From: CAZKUN01 sp964555935
Lineage (GTDB): Bacteria; Armatimonadota; Zipacnadia; Zipacnadales; VGFC01
Length of the DNA stretch: 37,994 bases
Assembly (NCBI GenBank): GCA_964555935.1
Contig: CAZKUN010000070.1
Coordinates: 1-37,994, forward strand
Reading direction: 5' to 3'
Shown: piece after piece, positions 16,901-24,312 of the stretch
Layout of the letters: each line of letters opens with the position of its first letter
How positions within the stretch are numbered: the stretch's first letter is position 1
Notes under the pieces: model-generated
Databases searched by the model: none
Told to the model about the DNA's origin: nothing
Seen by the model: only the letters and a program-made list of their open reading frames with translations
Translations under genes and position numbers: made by a program

Positions 16901-17078
16901 GGAAGCCGCTGACGAGAACGAGCAGCGCCACGGGGTGGACGCCGTACATGTATGACGTTGAGATGCCGGCGAGCCATTCGCGGTAGATCCACGAAAGCAG
17001 TAGCAGCACCCCGTAGCCTACAATGGGCACGAGCATCTGCCAGCGAGGACGGTCGCCGTGGTGGTGGAATCCGGACAC
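13971..17078 (-). CDS. P1B-type metal ATPase fused to an HflK-type SPFH domain
   Basis: One continuous 1035-residue frame joins two normally separate proteins. Residues 15-630 are a heavy-metal P1B ATPase: TGE at 181-183, the membrane metal-site motif CPC at 276-278, the phosphorylation site DKTGT (Asp320) and GDGVND at 520-525. There is no N-terminal HMA domain, only a FHHHGD stretch. The usual SEHP of P1B enzymes reads SEHA (357-360), so the conserved Pro is missing. Residues 676-960 are HflK-like: a membrane segment, VGPDEIAIVRRLG, GLHYRIPWPVDR, ITGDENLLDVNVSLQYRV and a charged helical tail, ending in a Pro/Glu-rich segment. The GTG at 17078 with AAGGA upstream is preferred to the longer frame to 17237. 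The pumped metal is not assigned. Confidence 0.87.
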   Translation of the reverse strand: MSGFHHHGDRPRWQMLVPIVGYGVLLLLSWIYREWLAGISTSYMYGVHPVALLVLVSGFPIFREAIKGLLQFRVSADLAVAIAAIAALVIGENFAAAEVILIMLVGGALEELAVDRTERSIKRIIELAPEVARVRRADTEAEIPVGQVEIGDTVIIRPGERVGVDGEVISGRSAVNEATITGEPLPTTKAPGDEVHAGTLNDSGALEVRATRVGENTTIARIAQLVQDAREQKGAVQHRADRWATWFVPIVFIAAAATYIITKEPIRAVAVLVVACPCALVLATPTAIVAAIGRLARDGVLVRGGAHVEALASADVVAFDKTGTITRGRPRVVAVEAVGEATVADVIRHAASIEEQSEHALGRLIVARAEAENVETTPAAEFTVHPGAGVSGTVSGKRVAVGKLALLDELGFEGIAEAREAAEEYLHRGAMLAFCAVAERVTGFVAAEDPPRDEAREAIHDLDQAGIEGTLLITGDHDRAARTIREATGIAAHRADLLPQDKADIVAAAQAEGKTVVAVGDGVNDAPALATASVGIAMGDVATDITADAADVILTTADLRRIPALIQFSRRTMSTITTNVIWFALLFNGIGVFLSARGTLGPMGAAVYHQIASLLVVLNSLRLLAAGKLEERGRVARVTERLGGITHGFQHWLDDIQWGRIWEIARKRRAWLLSRGSIALIACYVLSGVYTVGPDEIAIVRRLGATLGESRQPGLHYRIPWPVDRVTKLKPALTRVVTVGFRPLPGGEVAGGYEWENAHESGAYERIADGSLRITGDENLLDVNVSLQYRVSDARAYLFHIRDEALLAQAVAEQAARRVIATKTADELLTVQRRLIEDEIASEAQALFTEYESGLAVQEARLLDVHPPIQVVPAFREVASAMEEKRTSINQAEAYQKEQLPRARGRASAMKLRADATARTRKDRAAGDAARFSLVERAHRASPQATEIRMHLDAVEKALTGKRKLIIGGGQGRRQMWLIDSDGLRMKGGAPPIPEPTYPVFSDDEIEQEPPPTAPPAGQEDSNQPSTETAEDAAQ

Positions 17079-17279
17079 AAGAGATCCTTCGCGTGATGAC
17101 GGTTGGCCCGCCCGGACGAGGCGCCCGAGGGGGTGGGCTATTTCAGGGGCGACGGCCCGAATCCCTTCAGGCTTGACCGATTCACATCGCGCGTCCGCCT
17201 GAAGCCTGCTCGGCAGGCAAGGACACCAGGAATCCAAGGGAGAAACGGTACTCGACCCTACATGGGCGGGAGGCGCGAC
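17079..17279. other. Divergent intergenic region with small inverted repeats
   Basis: The gap separates the minus-strand ATPase/SPFH operon from the plus-strand lyase gene, so it should hold promoters for both. CTTCAGGC (17165-17172) can pair with GCCTGAAG (17197-17204), and GCCTGC (17204-17209) with GCAGGC (17213-17218). No convincing -35/-10 pair was found by eye. Confidence 0.35.
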
Positions 17280-20189
17280 ATGAGATGGGCGCTCTGGCTG
17301 ACGATTGTCCTCAACGGGTGCATGCCGGCTTGGTCAGCCGTCACGATCGGCGCTGACGCTCGCGTCCCCGACAGCGAGCGGGCGCACTTCAGCCGGTACG
17401 TGAACTTCCGTCCGGCCGACGGGGAGACCGTCTCGCTCAACCCGCCCAGGATGAGCTGGCTGTATGAGCCCACGTGGCTCACCGAGCCGGCGAACGCGCT
17501 TCATGAGTTTACGCTGCAGATTGCCACCGACGATGCGTTCGACAGTCCTCTCGTGGATGTCACGACGCAAGTCAACTTCTACAATACGCTTCCGGCGCTG
17601 GAGCGGGGCGAACGGCACTTCTGGCGCGTGGGGTATGACGTCGGCACGGGCGAGGAAGCCTGGAGCGACACGCGGTCGTTCACCATCGCCGCCGACGCCG
17701 TAGAGTGGGACCGTTCGGCGCTCGCAGCCCCTGCGTTTCCCGATCACCCGCGGGTACTGTTCAGCGCTGAGTCCATCGATGAGATCCGCCGACTACGCGA
17801 AACGAACACATCGTCGCGCGCCGCTTGGGAGTATATGGTCGCCGGGGCGGATCGCACGCTTGAGACCGACTGGTGGCACGACTTCCCCGATACGGATACC
17901 GGAACAGAGCCCGAGGACCAGTTCTACACGATCGCGCACGACCTCGCCCTGGTCGGATTCGTCTGGCGGATGAGCGGGGATGACAAGTACGCGGGTGTCC
18001 TCGACCGCGCGGTGACGCTCGCGAGCTATCCCAAGGGCGGTCGGGCGTCACCAGAGGGCCTCGGCGGCGACGGGAGCGAGGACGCCACCCAGTGCAACGA
18101 GCACTTGGCGCTCCTGTTTGATTGGCTCTATCAGGACCTCAGCGATGCGCAACGCGAGGTGATGATCGACTCGCTCGCGTGGCGCGCCGAGTATTGGATG
18201 AACTCATACGCCTGGCGCTCGAAGGGTCGCGGCGGGGCGATGATCCGGCTGACGTGGCACGACGACGATGAGCAGCTTGGCGACACGCGCTATCCCCTGC
18301 CTCCCGTCGCCGACTGGACTGAATTCACTCGGGCGGTCACGCCCGCTGAGGGGGCGACATGGGTCTACGCGGAGCTGTTCAACTACTACCAGCGCGGCAC
18401 GGTCTGGTGGGACTCTCTCTCGCTTGACGCGGGCGCGGGCGAGCTGGTAACAGACCCCAGCTTTGGGGACATGGGCGACGAAAGCCGCTGGCGATACAGT
18501 CACTACAAGACGGAGGCGGACGGTCCCCTGGGTGAGGGGCGCGACGGGACGGGAGCGCTCGGCATTGCCTGCGACTCCGGCGCCAAGCGCGGGGCGTGGG
18601 GGCAGAGGATCGACCTCACGGGTGGCGATGATCTCCAGCTCAGCGCCTGGTATCGCACGGACGGCGTGGCCAGGGCGCTGATGGTACGCCCGACATCGCT
18701 CTCGGGCATGGCGGCGAGCCATCAGTTCGAGGGCACGATGGACACCGCGCCGATTGCAGTGGCGCTCTACGAGCACAGCGACGTCGGGCGCGAGTGGTAC
18801 GATCTGATCACCAACTACCTGATCGGCGTGACTAACAACTTCGGGCCGGACGAGGCGTGGAATGAGGGACCGGGCTACGGTAACTCGAAGATGAAATGGC
18901 TCATGAATGCCTCGTGGTACTTCGAGACCGCAATCCCCGGCGCCAACCTCGGCCGCAATCCCTACTACCGGGCAATCGGCGACTTCTTCAGCCGCGTGAC
19001 GCCGGTGGGCCTTCCGCACAGCCCGTGGGGTAACGGCGCGGCCAACCAGGGCTACCAGCGCGGCGGACGAGTGGCCAATTTCAGGAAACTCGCGCACCTC
19101 ACCGGCGAGGGCCGGTTTATGACCAACTGGCGCGAGTCCGGTGGTGGCGAGTTTGCCAAGTTCCGCCCGTGGATCGAGTACGTCTTGCCTTACTACGCCG
19201 ACGAGCCCGAGGGCTCCGTCCAGGAGGACCCGGTCAAGCTCTTCTCTACCGCAGGATGGGTCACGGCGAATTCCGGCCCGCCGAGCGTGAAGCAGACCTT
19301 CGAGGACGGCGTGGGTGTCATCTTCCAGTCGCGGCCACGAGGTGGCTACAGCCACTCGTTCAACAGCGACAACTCGTTTCAGATTCATGCCTACGGCCAG
19401 CAGATCAACCACGGCGCGGGTAGCAGCACGAACCGCGATGCCTTCGCGTATCACACGATGAGCCACACCACGATTCTGGTCGATGGCCTCGGGCAGGCCC
19501 AACCGCCAGGCGGCCAAGCAGTCCCGTGGTACTCGCGCGTGATCGGCTTCGAAGAGGGCGACGGGTACGTGTACTTCGCCGGTGATTCGACGGCCGCGTA
19601 CCCACACGCGCCGGGCCGGTTCAGCCGCTGGAGCTTGCCGCTCCATCCGATCTACGAGGAGCGCGACTGCCGCCACCTGGAGCGGTTCGTCCGTCACGTG
19701 CTGTTCGTTGACAGTCGTTACGTCGTCGTCTTTGATGACCTGAAGGCATCCCGGCCAACGAGGTTCACGTGGCTCTATCACATTCTTCCAGCCGATCCGT
19801 TCAGCTTCGATCCGGAGACCTTCACCGCGCGCTACGCGGTCGATGACGTCAACGTCGTGGTCTCTCACATAGCCAATCGCGGCGTGCTGGAGTTAGACGA
19901 TCGGCGCGATCTCGATGCGATGATCAACCCCTTCACCGGTGAGGACTACCGCAAGTACCAACAGAAGGGCCCTGTCGCCGCACACAATCTGTGGGTGACG
20001 AATACCGAGCCCCGCGAGGACATGCATTTCCTGGCGGTCATCTATCCGTACGAGGGCGAAGAGCCAGAGATCGCCCGACTCGATGAGTTCACTGTCCGGG
20101 TTGGCGAGGACATTGTGACCTTCGACCCGAGCGTTGCCCAGCGGCACAACGCCGATTATGTCATCGACACAATCGCGCTTGACCAGTAG
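17280..20189 (+). CDS. Secreted heparinase II/III-type lyase (DUF4962)
   Basis: The 969-residue protein starts with a signal peptide (MRWALWLTIVLNGCMPAWSA). Residues about 40-145 form a fibronectin-like beta domain (NPPRMSWLYEP to SDTRSFTI) typical of DUF4962. An alpha/alpha toroid follows, with HPRVLFSAESIDEIR at its start. It appears to be interrupted around residues 335-470 by a beta-sandwich resembling a carbohydrate-binding module (WTEFTRAVTPAEGATWVYAE). The C-terminal half has the heparinase II/III beta-sandwich, with SHSFNSDNSFQIHAYGQ and DAFAYHTMSHTTILVDG. Such enzymes cleave uronic-acid polysaccharides by beta-elimination outside the cytoplasm. The ATG at 17280 follows GGGAGG (17268-17273). 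The exact glycan is unknown. Confidence 0.8.
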   Translation: MRWALWLTIVLNGCMPAWSAVTIGADARVPDSERAHFSRYVNFRPADGETVSLNPPRMSWLYEPTWLTEPANALHEFTLQIATDDAFDSPLVDVTTQVNFYNTLPALERGERHFWRVGYDVGTGEEAWSDTRSFTIAADAVEWDRSALAAPAFPDHPRVLFSAESIDEIRRLRETNTSSRAAWEYMVAGADRTLETDWWHDFPDTDTGTEPEDQFYTIAHDLALVGFVWRMSGDDKYAGVLDRAVTLASYPKGGRASPEGLGGDGSEDATQCNEHLALLFDWLYQDLSDAQREVMIDSLAWRAEYWMNSYAWRSKGRGGAMIRLTWHDDDEQLGDTRYPLPPVADWTEFTRAVTPAEGATWVYAELFNYYQRGTVWWDSLSLDAGAGELVTDPSFGDMGDESRWRYSHYKTEADGPLGEGRDGTGALGIACDSGAKRGAWGQRIDLTGGDDLQLSAWYRTDGVARALMVRPTSLSGMAASHQFEGTMDTAPIAVALYEHSDVGREWYDLITNYLIGVTNNFGPDEAWNEGPGYGNSKMKWLMNASWYFETAIPGANLGRNPYYRAIGDFFSRVTPVGLPHSPWGNGAANQGYQRGGRVANFRKLAHLTGEGRFMTNWRESGGGEFAKFRPWIEYVLPYYADEPEGSVQEDPVKLFSTAGWVTANSGPPSVKQTFEDGVGVIFQSRPRGGYSHSFNSDNSFQIHAYGQQINHGAGSSTNRDAFAYHTMSHTTILVDGLGQAQPPGGQAVPWYSRVIGFEEGDGYVYFAGDSTAAYPHAPGRFSRWSLPLHPIYEERDCRHLERFVRHVLFVDSRYVVVFDDLKASRPTRFTWLYHILPADPFSFDPETFTARYAVDDVNVVVSHIANRGVLELDDRRDLDAMINPFTGEDYRKYQQKGPVAAHNLWVTNTEPREDMHFLAVIYPYEGEEPEIARLDEFTVRVGEDIVTFDPSVAQRHNADYVIDTIALDQ

Positions 20190-20246
20190 CCCGCGCGCAT
20201 TGGCAGGTTTCTTGCAGATCGCCCTCTATCCGGAGGGCCTGCGCCA

Positions 20247-21437
20247 ATGCTTATCCCCTACTCAACCGAACGGGAATTGGAACGCGTGCCGTGGGCGACG
20301 ATATCGCTTATCGCGGCCAACGTGGTCGTCGCCGCCATCACTTTCACGAGCCTGGACGCGACGATGCTCCTGGCGCTCAACCCCGATGACTTCCACATAT
20401 GGCAACCACTGACGGCGATGTTCATCCATGCGGGAGTTCGGCACCTCGTCGGCAACATGCTCGTGCTGTGGGTCTTCGGGTCCCATGTTGAGGACACGAT
20501 AGGTATTCCGAAGTATCTGCTGCTCTACTTCTCAGCCGGCATCGCTGCCGACGTGCTGCAGATCGGCGGGGACCTGGCTATGCTTGGCGAGATGCGCGGC
20601 GGCCTCGGCGCCTCCGGGTGCATCATGGGAGTGGTGGCCATCTTCGCCACTCGCTACCGCAAGGTCCGAGTGAACTTCTTCTACTGGATCTACTATCGCA
20701 TAGGCACGTGGCCGGTCGCGGCCATCTACGTGGCCGTCCTGTACGTGGGGATGGATTTGGTATTCGGCGCTTTGGGGTTCTTCGGCGTACATGATGGCGT
20801 CGGCCACTTCGCGCACCTCGGAGGATTTGCAGCGGGGATTGGATGGGCCTACGCCCTGCGATTGCCAGGCGAGGTCGCGATTGCGAGCGCGAGGGACGAC
20901 GCGGCCAGGATGCGCGTCGCCGGCGCGTTCGGCCCAGCCGCCGCAGCTCTTGAGGCCGCCCTTAAGAGGCGTCCCGGTGACGCGGGGCTGCACAAGGAAG
21001 CGGCCGTGTACTTCGGCCTGGATGACCGGATGCGGTCGCGCGCGGTGCATCACTGGAGTCAGGCGTTGCGTCTCTGGATGGCTCACGGCCCTCGGGGCCT
21101 GGCGGCGGACGAATGGGTCCGGGCTAAGCGGCGGTACAGCCTCCGGGAGTTTGCGCCGGACCTCCTCTGCGACATGGGCGTGATGCTTGAGGTTCTGGGC
21201 GACTACGAAGGCGCCGCTGAGGCCTATGATGCGGCGTCGAGGCACCCCAGAACCGGAAGCGTTGGCCCAACGGCCGGAATGCGTTTGGCCGGCGTTCTTG
21301 AAGCGATGGGGCAAGCCGACCGTGCTCGCGAGTCCTACGCTCGCGTCGTCGAGGTGTGGCCCGACAGCCCCGAGAGCCTCGATGCAGCGGGCTCCGCGCG
21401 CAGACTCGCGCCGCCGCCGAAACGCCGCAGCGCATAG
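20247..21437 (+). CDS. Rhomboid intramembrane serine protease with TPR-like tail
   Basis: Rhomboids cut membrane proteins within the bilayer. Residues 1-205 hold six or so membrane segments with the complete catalytic set: the oxyanion motif HAGVRHLVGN (61-70), GASG with nucleophile Ser123, and the general base His190 in HFAHLGG. Residues 210-396 are soluble and contain helical repeats that look like TPR units (FGPAAAALEAALKRRPGD and YEGAAEAYDAASRHP), ending in a basic tail. This rhomboid-plus-repeat arrangement is common in environmental phyla and suggests recruitment of a partner on the cytoplasmic side. The ATG at 20247 opens the typical N-terminal MLIPYSTERE. It follows the lyase by 57 bases and could share its transcript. 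Confidence 0.88.
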   Translation: MLIPYSTERELERVPWATISLIAANVVVAAITFTSLDATMLLALNPDDFHIWQPLTAMFIHAGVRHLVGNMLVLWVFGSHVEDTIGIPKYLLLYFSAGIAADVLQIGGDLAMLGEMRGGLGASGCIMGVVAIFATRYRKVRVNFFYWIYYRIGTWPVAAIYVAVLYVGMDLVFGALGFFGVHDGVGHFAHLGGFAAGIGWAYALRLPGEVAIASARDDAARMRVAGAFGPAAAALEAALKRRPGDAGLHKEAAVYFGLDDRMRSRAVHHWSQALRLWMAHGPRGLAADEWVRAKRRYSLREFAPDLLCDMGVMLEVLGDYEGAAEAYDAASRHPRTGSVGPTAGMRLAGVLEAMGQADRARESYARVVEVWPDSPESLDAAGSARRLAPPPKRRSA

Positions 21438-21579
21438 CGCCACGCGTAACCCTAATTGGGACATGGCTCAGCAAGGTGGGAGAGGCCTCGACACGGAAAT
21501 CGGTGCGGTTGGCCCGTGCTGAGGCACGGCGCCGCGACGGCCGGCGTTTCACTTCCACCGGCACAAGGAGGATGTCCGC

Positions 21580-22632
21580 ATGAGTCTTTGGGAACCGAAC
21601 TTCGAGCGCGTCATGAAGGTGCTGCGTCTTGACGGGGTGCCGGATCGCGTGCCGTTCCTCGAGCTGTTCCACGACGCTGAGATCATACAGAGAAGCATGG
21701 GCGAACCATACCCGCAGGATCCAATGGAGTCGCGCGAATATCAGATCAGGTTCATGAGCGATTTCGGCTACGACTACGTCGTCGCGCGCTACCCGTACGG
21801 GTTCCCTGGCCGCGAGGCGCTGGTGACTGATGACACGGCCATCTACAAGCGGCCCCAACGCGGATGGCAGGACGAGCACTCCGGCCCGATCATGAGTTGG
21901 GAGGAGTTCGAGAACTACCCGTGGCCGGATCCATACGCGGTGGACTTCTCCGAACTCGAGGAGTACAGCAAGGTCGTGCCGGATGGGATGGGAATCGTCA
22001 CGTGCTGCCCCGGCGGGATCCTCGAGAACCTCATCAGTCTGATGGGCTTTGAGAATCTGTGCCTGTGGGTGGTCGATGATCCGGAACTGCCTCAGGCCAT
22101 CGCCGACAATGTCGGTCGCTGCATCTCGGGCTTGTGGGAGCAGATCTGCGACATGGACTTCATCAGCGCGCTCTGGCTGAACGATGACATGGGCTTCAAG
22201 ACGCAGACCATGCTCTCGCCGCCGATGATGCGCCGGTACATCTTCCCCCACCAGAAGGCGCTCATCGAGATCGCCCACGCTCGGGACAAGCCCGTCATGC
22301 TCCATGCCTGCGGGAACCTGTCCGAGGTGATGGAGGATCTCATTGCGGACGTGGGCATCGATGCGAAACACTCCTTCGAGGATATCATCCAGCCCGTGTC
22401 GGACTTCAAAGCACAGTACGGCGAACGCGTCGGTGTGCTAGGCGGGATCGACGTGCACATCCTCGCCGGATCCACCGAGGCCGAGGTCCGCGAGTATACC
22501 CGCAAGCGCATCGAAGAGTGCGCTCCCGGCGGCGGCTGGACGCTCGGCAGTGGCAACTCCGTCGCCAACTACATCCCCGTCGAGAATTTTCTAGCCATGA
22601 TCGACGAGGGCAAGAAGCATGGGGTGTATTAG
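21580..22632 (+). CDS. Uroporphyrinogen decarboxylase-like (URO-D domain) protein
   Basis: The 350-residue protein belongs to the URO-D/cobalamin-dependent methyltransferase superfamily. It is unlikely to be the haem enzyme HemE, because the neighbours are catabolic and the N-terminal HemE arginine motif is absent. Visible landmarks are TCCPGGILENL (about 147-157), LHACGNLSEVMEDL and the GGIDVHILAG strand near the end, the usual barrel landmarks of the group. AAGGAGGA at 21565-21572 precedes the ATG. Similar proteins are found beside Gfo/Idh oxidoreductases in the same lineages and may handle methylated or decarboxylatable sugar-derived compounds, but the substrate is not known. The next gene, after the repeat at 22651-22745, is a Gfo/Idh protein. 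Confidence 0.8.
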   Translation: MSLWEPNFERVMKVLRLDGVPDRVPFLELFHDAEIIQRSMGEPYPQDPMESREYQIRFMSDFGYDYVVARYPYGFPGREALVTDDTAIYKRPQRGWQDEHSGPIMSWEEFENYPWPDPYAVDFSELEEYSKVVPDGMGIVTCCPGGILENLISLMGFENLCLWVVDDPELPQAIADNVGRCISGLWEQICDMDFISALWLNDDMGFKTQTMLSPPMMRRYIFPHQKALIEIAHARDKPVMLHACGNLSEVMEDLIADVGIDAKHSFEDIIQPVSDFKAQYGERVGVLGGIDVHILAGSTEAEVREYTRKRIEECAPGGGWTLGSGNSVANYIPVENFLAMIDEGKKHGVY

Positions 22633-22650
22633 ACAGCGGCTTCGGGCCGT

Positions 22651-22745
22651 CGTAGGTCGGATCTCCAGATCCGACAGGCGTGCGTCACCATGCTGGTTAC
22701 GGCGTCGCGGAAACTCGTCGAGTTTCCCTGGAGATCCGACCTACG
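22651..22745. repeat. Inverted pair of REP-like elements (REPIN/BIME-like)
   Basis: CGTAGGTCGGATCTCCAG (22651-22668) and its exact reverse complement (22728-22745) face each other, an 18-bp inverted repeat. The left unit also forms its own hairpin, GTCGGATCT (22656-22664) / AGATCCGAC (22667-22675), with GTAG at its foot. The right unit keeps only the CTACG-side arm, its left part being replaced by another palindrome, GGAAACTCG (22709-22717) / CGAGTTTCC (22719-22727). Two REPs in opposite orientation are the REPIN layout. Confidence 0.7.
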
Positions 22746-22774
22746 AACGACGGACGAATCAGCCTGATCGGGGC

Positions 22775-22795
22775 GGGGAAACTCAGCGAGTTCCC
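22775..22795. repeat. Small hairpin upstream of the Gfo/Idh gene
   Basis: GGGAAACTC pairs with GAGTTCCC across AGC, with one bulged A. The sequence resembles the neighbouring palindrome at 22709-22727, so it may be a decayed copy of it. It lies about 35 bases ahead of the ATG at 22831. Confidence 0.4.
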
Positions 22796-22830
22796 ACCGA
22801 ATACCAACGACCGCTGACAGGAGCAACCGA

Positions 22831-23928
22831 ATGACGAAATACACGATTGCGCAAGCTGGCGCGGGCGCGCGCGGCACCATCCACGTGGACGGTATTGTAG
22901 GCAACCCGGATCGGTTTGAGATAGTCGGGCTCTGTGACCTCGATCAGGCAAAGGCGACTGCGCTCGCGGAGGCCAAAGGCGTGTCCTGCACGATCTTCCC
23001 CGACGCGGAGACGATGCTCGCCGAGACGAAGCCGGACGTCTTCGTCTTCGTGACGCCGCCAAGCGTCCGCATGGAACTCGTCGAGCTGGCCGCGACACAT
23101 GGAGTGAAGGGCCTGGCGTTTGAGAAGCCGATGGCTACGTCGCTGCGCGAGGCGAACAGAATCGTCGATGCCTGCGACGCGAACGGCATCAAGGCGATCG
23201 TCAGCCATCAGCACAAGTACCTCACAACCATGCGCAAGCTTCAGGAGATCACCCAGAGCGGTGATCTCGGCGAGATCGAAACGGTCGAGACATCGTGCCT
23301 GGCGTGGCTGGCGCAGCTCGGGACTCACTACGTCGACTACATGCTCTGGATCAACGGTCAGAGCAAGGCCAAGTGGGTTGCCGGACACTGCCACGGCAAG
23401 GGCAAACTCACCGACTCGCACCCGTCTCCAGATTACGTGATGGGCAACCTGGAGTTTGAGAACGGCGTGCGCGGCGTGGTGCAATTCGGGTACCTCAGCC
23501 CGCTGCATCTGCCCGATTCGTGGGTCGATGGCGGTCCCGGGGCGCGGTTTTGGCTGGAGGACCGGCTCGAGGTCCGCGGCACGCATGGATACGCGTGGGC
23601 TGACGCGGCGGGGCGCTGGGGCGCCTTCACCAAGGCCACCGACGGTGGGGTGATCGGCCAGGAGGGACCGGGCTTCATGGAGGAGCACTCCGCCATGCAG
23701 ATCCCCTACTTCACCGACTTCGCTGATTGGCTGGACGACGACGCGCGGGTGCATCCGAACAATCTCGACATCAGCTACCACGGCTACGAAGTGATGGAGG
23801 CGCTCTGCCTCTCAGCGCTCGACAACACGCGGATCGATCTGCCGATGGCCGATCCAGGGGCGTCCGGAGACATCTGGGAGCGTATGGAGCGCGAGCTGCC
23901 AAACGTCAAGACATATTGGAGTGAGTGA
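22831..23928 (+). CDS. Gfo/Idh/MocA family NAD(P)-dependent oxidoreductase
   Basis: The 365-residue protein has the N-terminal Rossmann fingerprint AGAGARG (9-15) and the family's EKP motif at 98-100, with the catalytic lysine at 99. A C-terminal alpha/beta domain carries the usual FENGVRGVVQFG strand. Such enzymes oxidise or reduce sugars, inositols or their derivatives; the specific substrate is unknown. It follows a URO-D-like gene, a pairing repeated in many environmental genomes. ACAGGAG at 22817-22823 precedes the ATG. Its last 101 bases are duplicated at 24209-24309. Its stop lies 4 bases before the ATG of the zinc-ribbon gene, and the end of the gene (GGAG at 23918) provides that gene's ribosome site. 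Confidence 0.88.
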   Translation: MTKYTIAQAGAGARGTIHVDGIVGNPDRFEIVGLCDLDQAKATALAEAKGVSCTIFPDAETMLAETKPDVFVFVTPPSVRMELVELAATHGVKGLAFEKPMATSLREANRIVDACDANGIKAIVSHQHKYLTTMRKLQEITQSGDLGEIETVETSCLAWLAQLGTHYVDYMLWINGQSKAKWVAGHCHGKGKLTDSHPSPDYVMGNLEFENGVRGVVQFGYLSPLHLPDSWVDGGPGARFWLEDRLEVRGTHGYAWADAAGRWGAFTKATDGGVIGQEGPGFMEEHSAMQIPYFTDFADWLDDDARVHPNNLDISYHGYEVMEALCLSALDNTRIDLPMADPGASGDIWERMERELPNVKTYWSE

Positions 23929-23932
23929 TACG

Positions 23933-24148
23933 ATGCCACCCAAGAAGCCCGTCGAGAAGACACACGTAGAGATCAATGGCCAGCCGCTGGAGTGCCTCGT
24001 GTGCGGGCACGCGTTGTTCTTCGAGCGGCGCGGCGACGTGCAGGATGTTCTCGGCATGATGAATCGCCGTGACTTCTACGAGTCGAAGGCGGCCTGCCGC
24101 ATCTGCGCCGAATGTGGCTACATCCACTGGTTTGAGCTGCCGAAGTAG
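23933..24148 (+). CDS. Small zinc-ribbon protein
   Basis: The 71-residue cytoplasmic protein contains CLVC and, about 35 residues later, CRICAEC, so two CxxC knuckles suited to bind one zinc ion. A HWFELPK tail ends it. The ATG at 23933 is favoured over a GTG at 23921, since GGAG at 23918-23921 can serve only the later start. It resembles the short zinc-ribbon proteins of unknown role often placed in operons of large GC-rich genomes. The function is not known; it sits between the Gfo/Idh gene and a copy of that gene's 3' end. Confidence 0.65.
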   Translation: MPPKKPVEKTHVEINGQPLECLVCGHALFFERRGDVQDVLGMMNRRDFYESKAACRICAECGYIHWFELPK

Positions 24149-24208
24149 CGCGCGACCGTCACGGTCAACGGCAGTGGGAGGTGCGTGGGGTGATCAATGA
24201 GTTCACAG

Positions 24209-24309
24209 CGCGGATCGACCTGCCGATGGCCGATCCAGGGGCGTCCGGAGACATCTGGGAGCGTATGGAGCGCGAGCTGCCAAACGTCAAGACATACTGG
24301 AGTGAATGA
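24209..24309 (+). pseudogene. Duplicated 3' end of a Gfo/Idh gene (remnant)
   Basis: These 101 bases match 23828-23928 except at three positions, each a third codon base that leaves the protein unchanged (Asp, Tyr and Glu codons). The frame encodes the same C-terminal tail, RIDLPMADPGASGDIWERME onward, to a TGA. Upstream of 24209 the similarity stops. It looks like what remains of a second Gfo/Idh gene. The GGAG near its end (24299-24302) now serves as ribosome site for the sulfatase-like gene. A GTG at 24190 could still allow translation of a peptide of about 39 residues. Confidence 0.75.
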
Positions 24310-24312
24310 GCA

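Noticed and set aside
18204..19868. A long minus-strand open frame antisense to the lyase
   Set aside because: It mirrors the codon pattern of a real GC-rich gene on the other strand, is Arg/Val-rich without motifs, and has no ribosome site or neighbour coupling.
21124..22371. A 415-codon minus-strand frame opposite the rhomboid tail and URO-D gene
   Set aside because: It crosses two well-supported plus-strand genes and the gap between them, and shows no motif.
22651..22795. CRISPR array or riboswitch reading of the repeat cluster
   Set aside because: Repeats are inverted and palindromic with GTAG feet, there are no regular spacers, and no riboswitch core was recognised.
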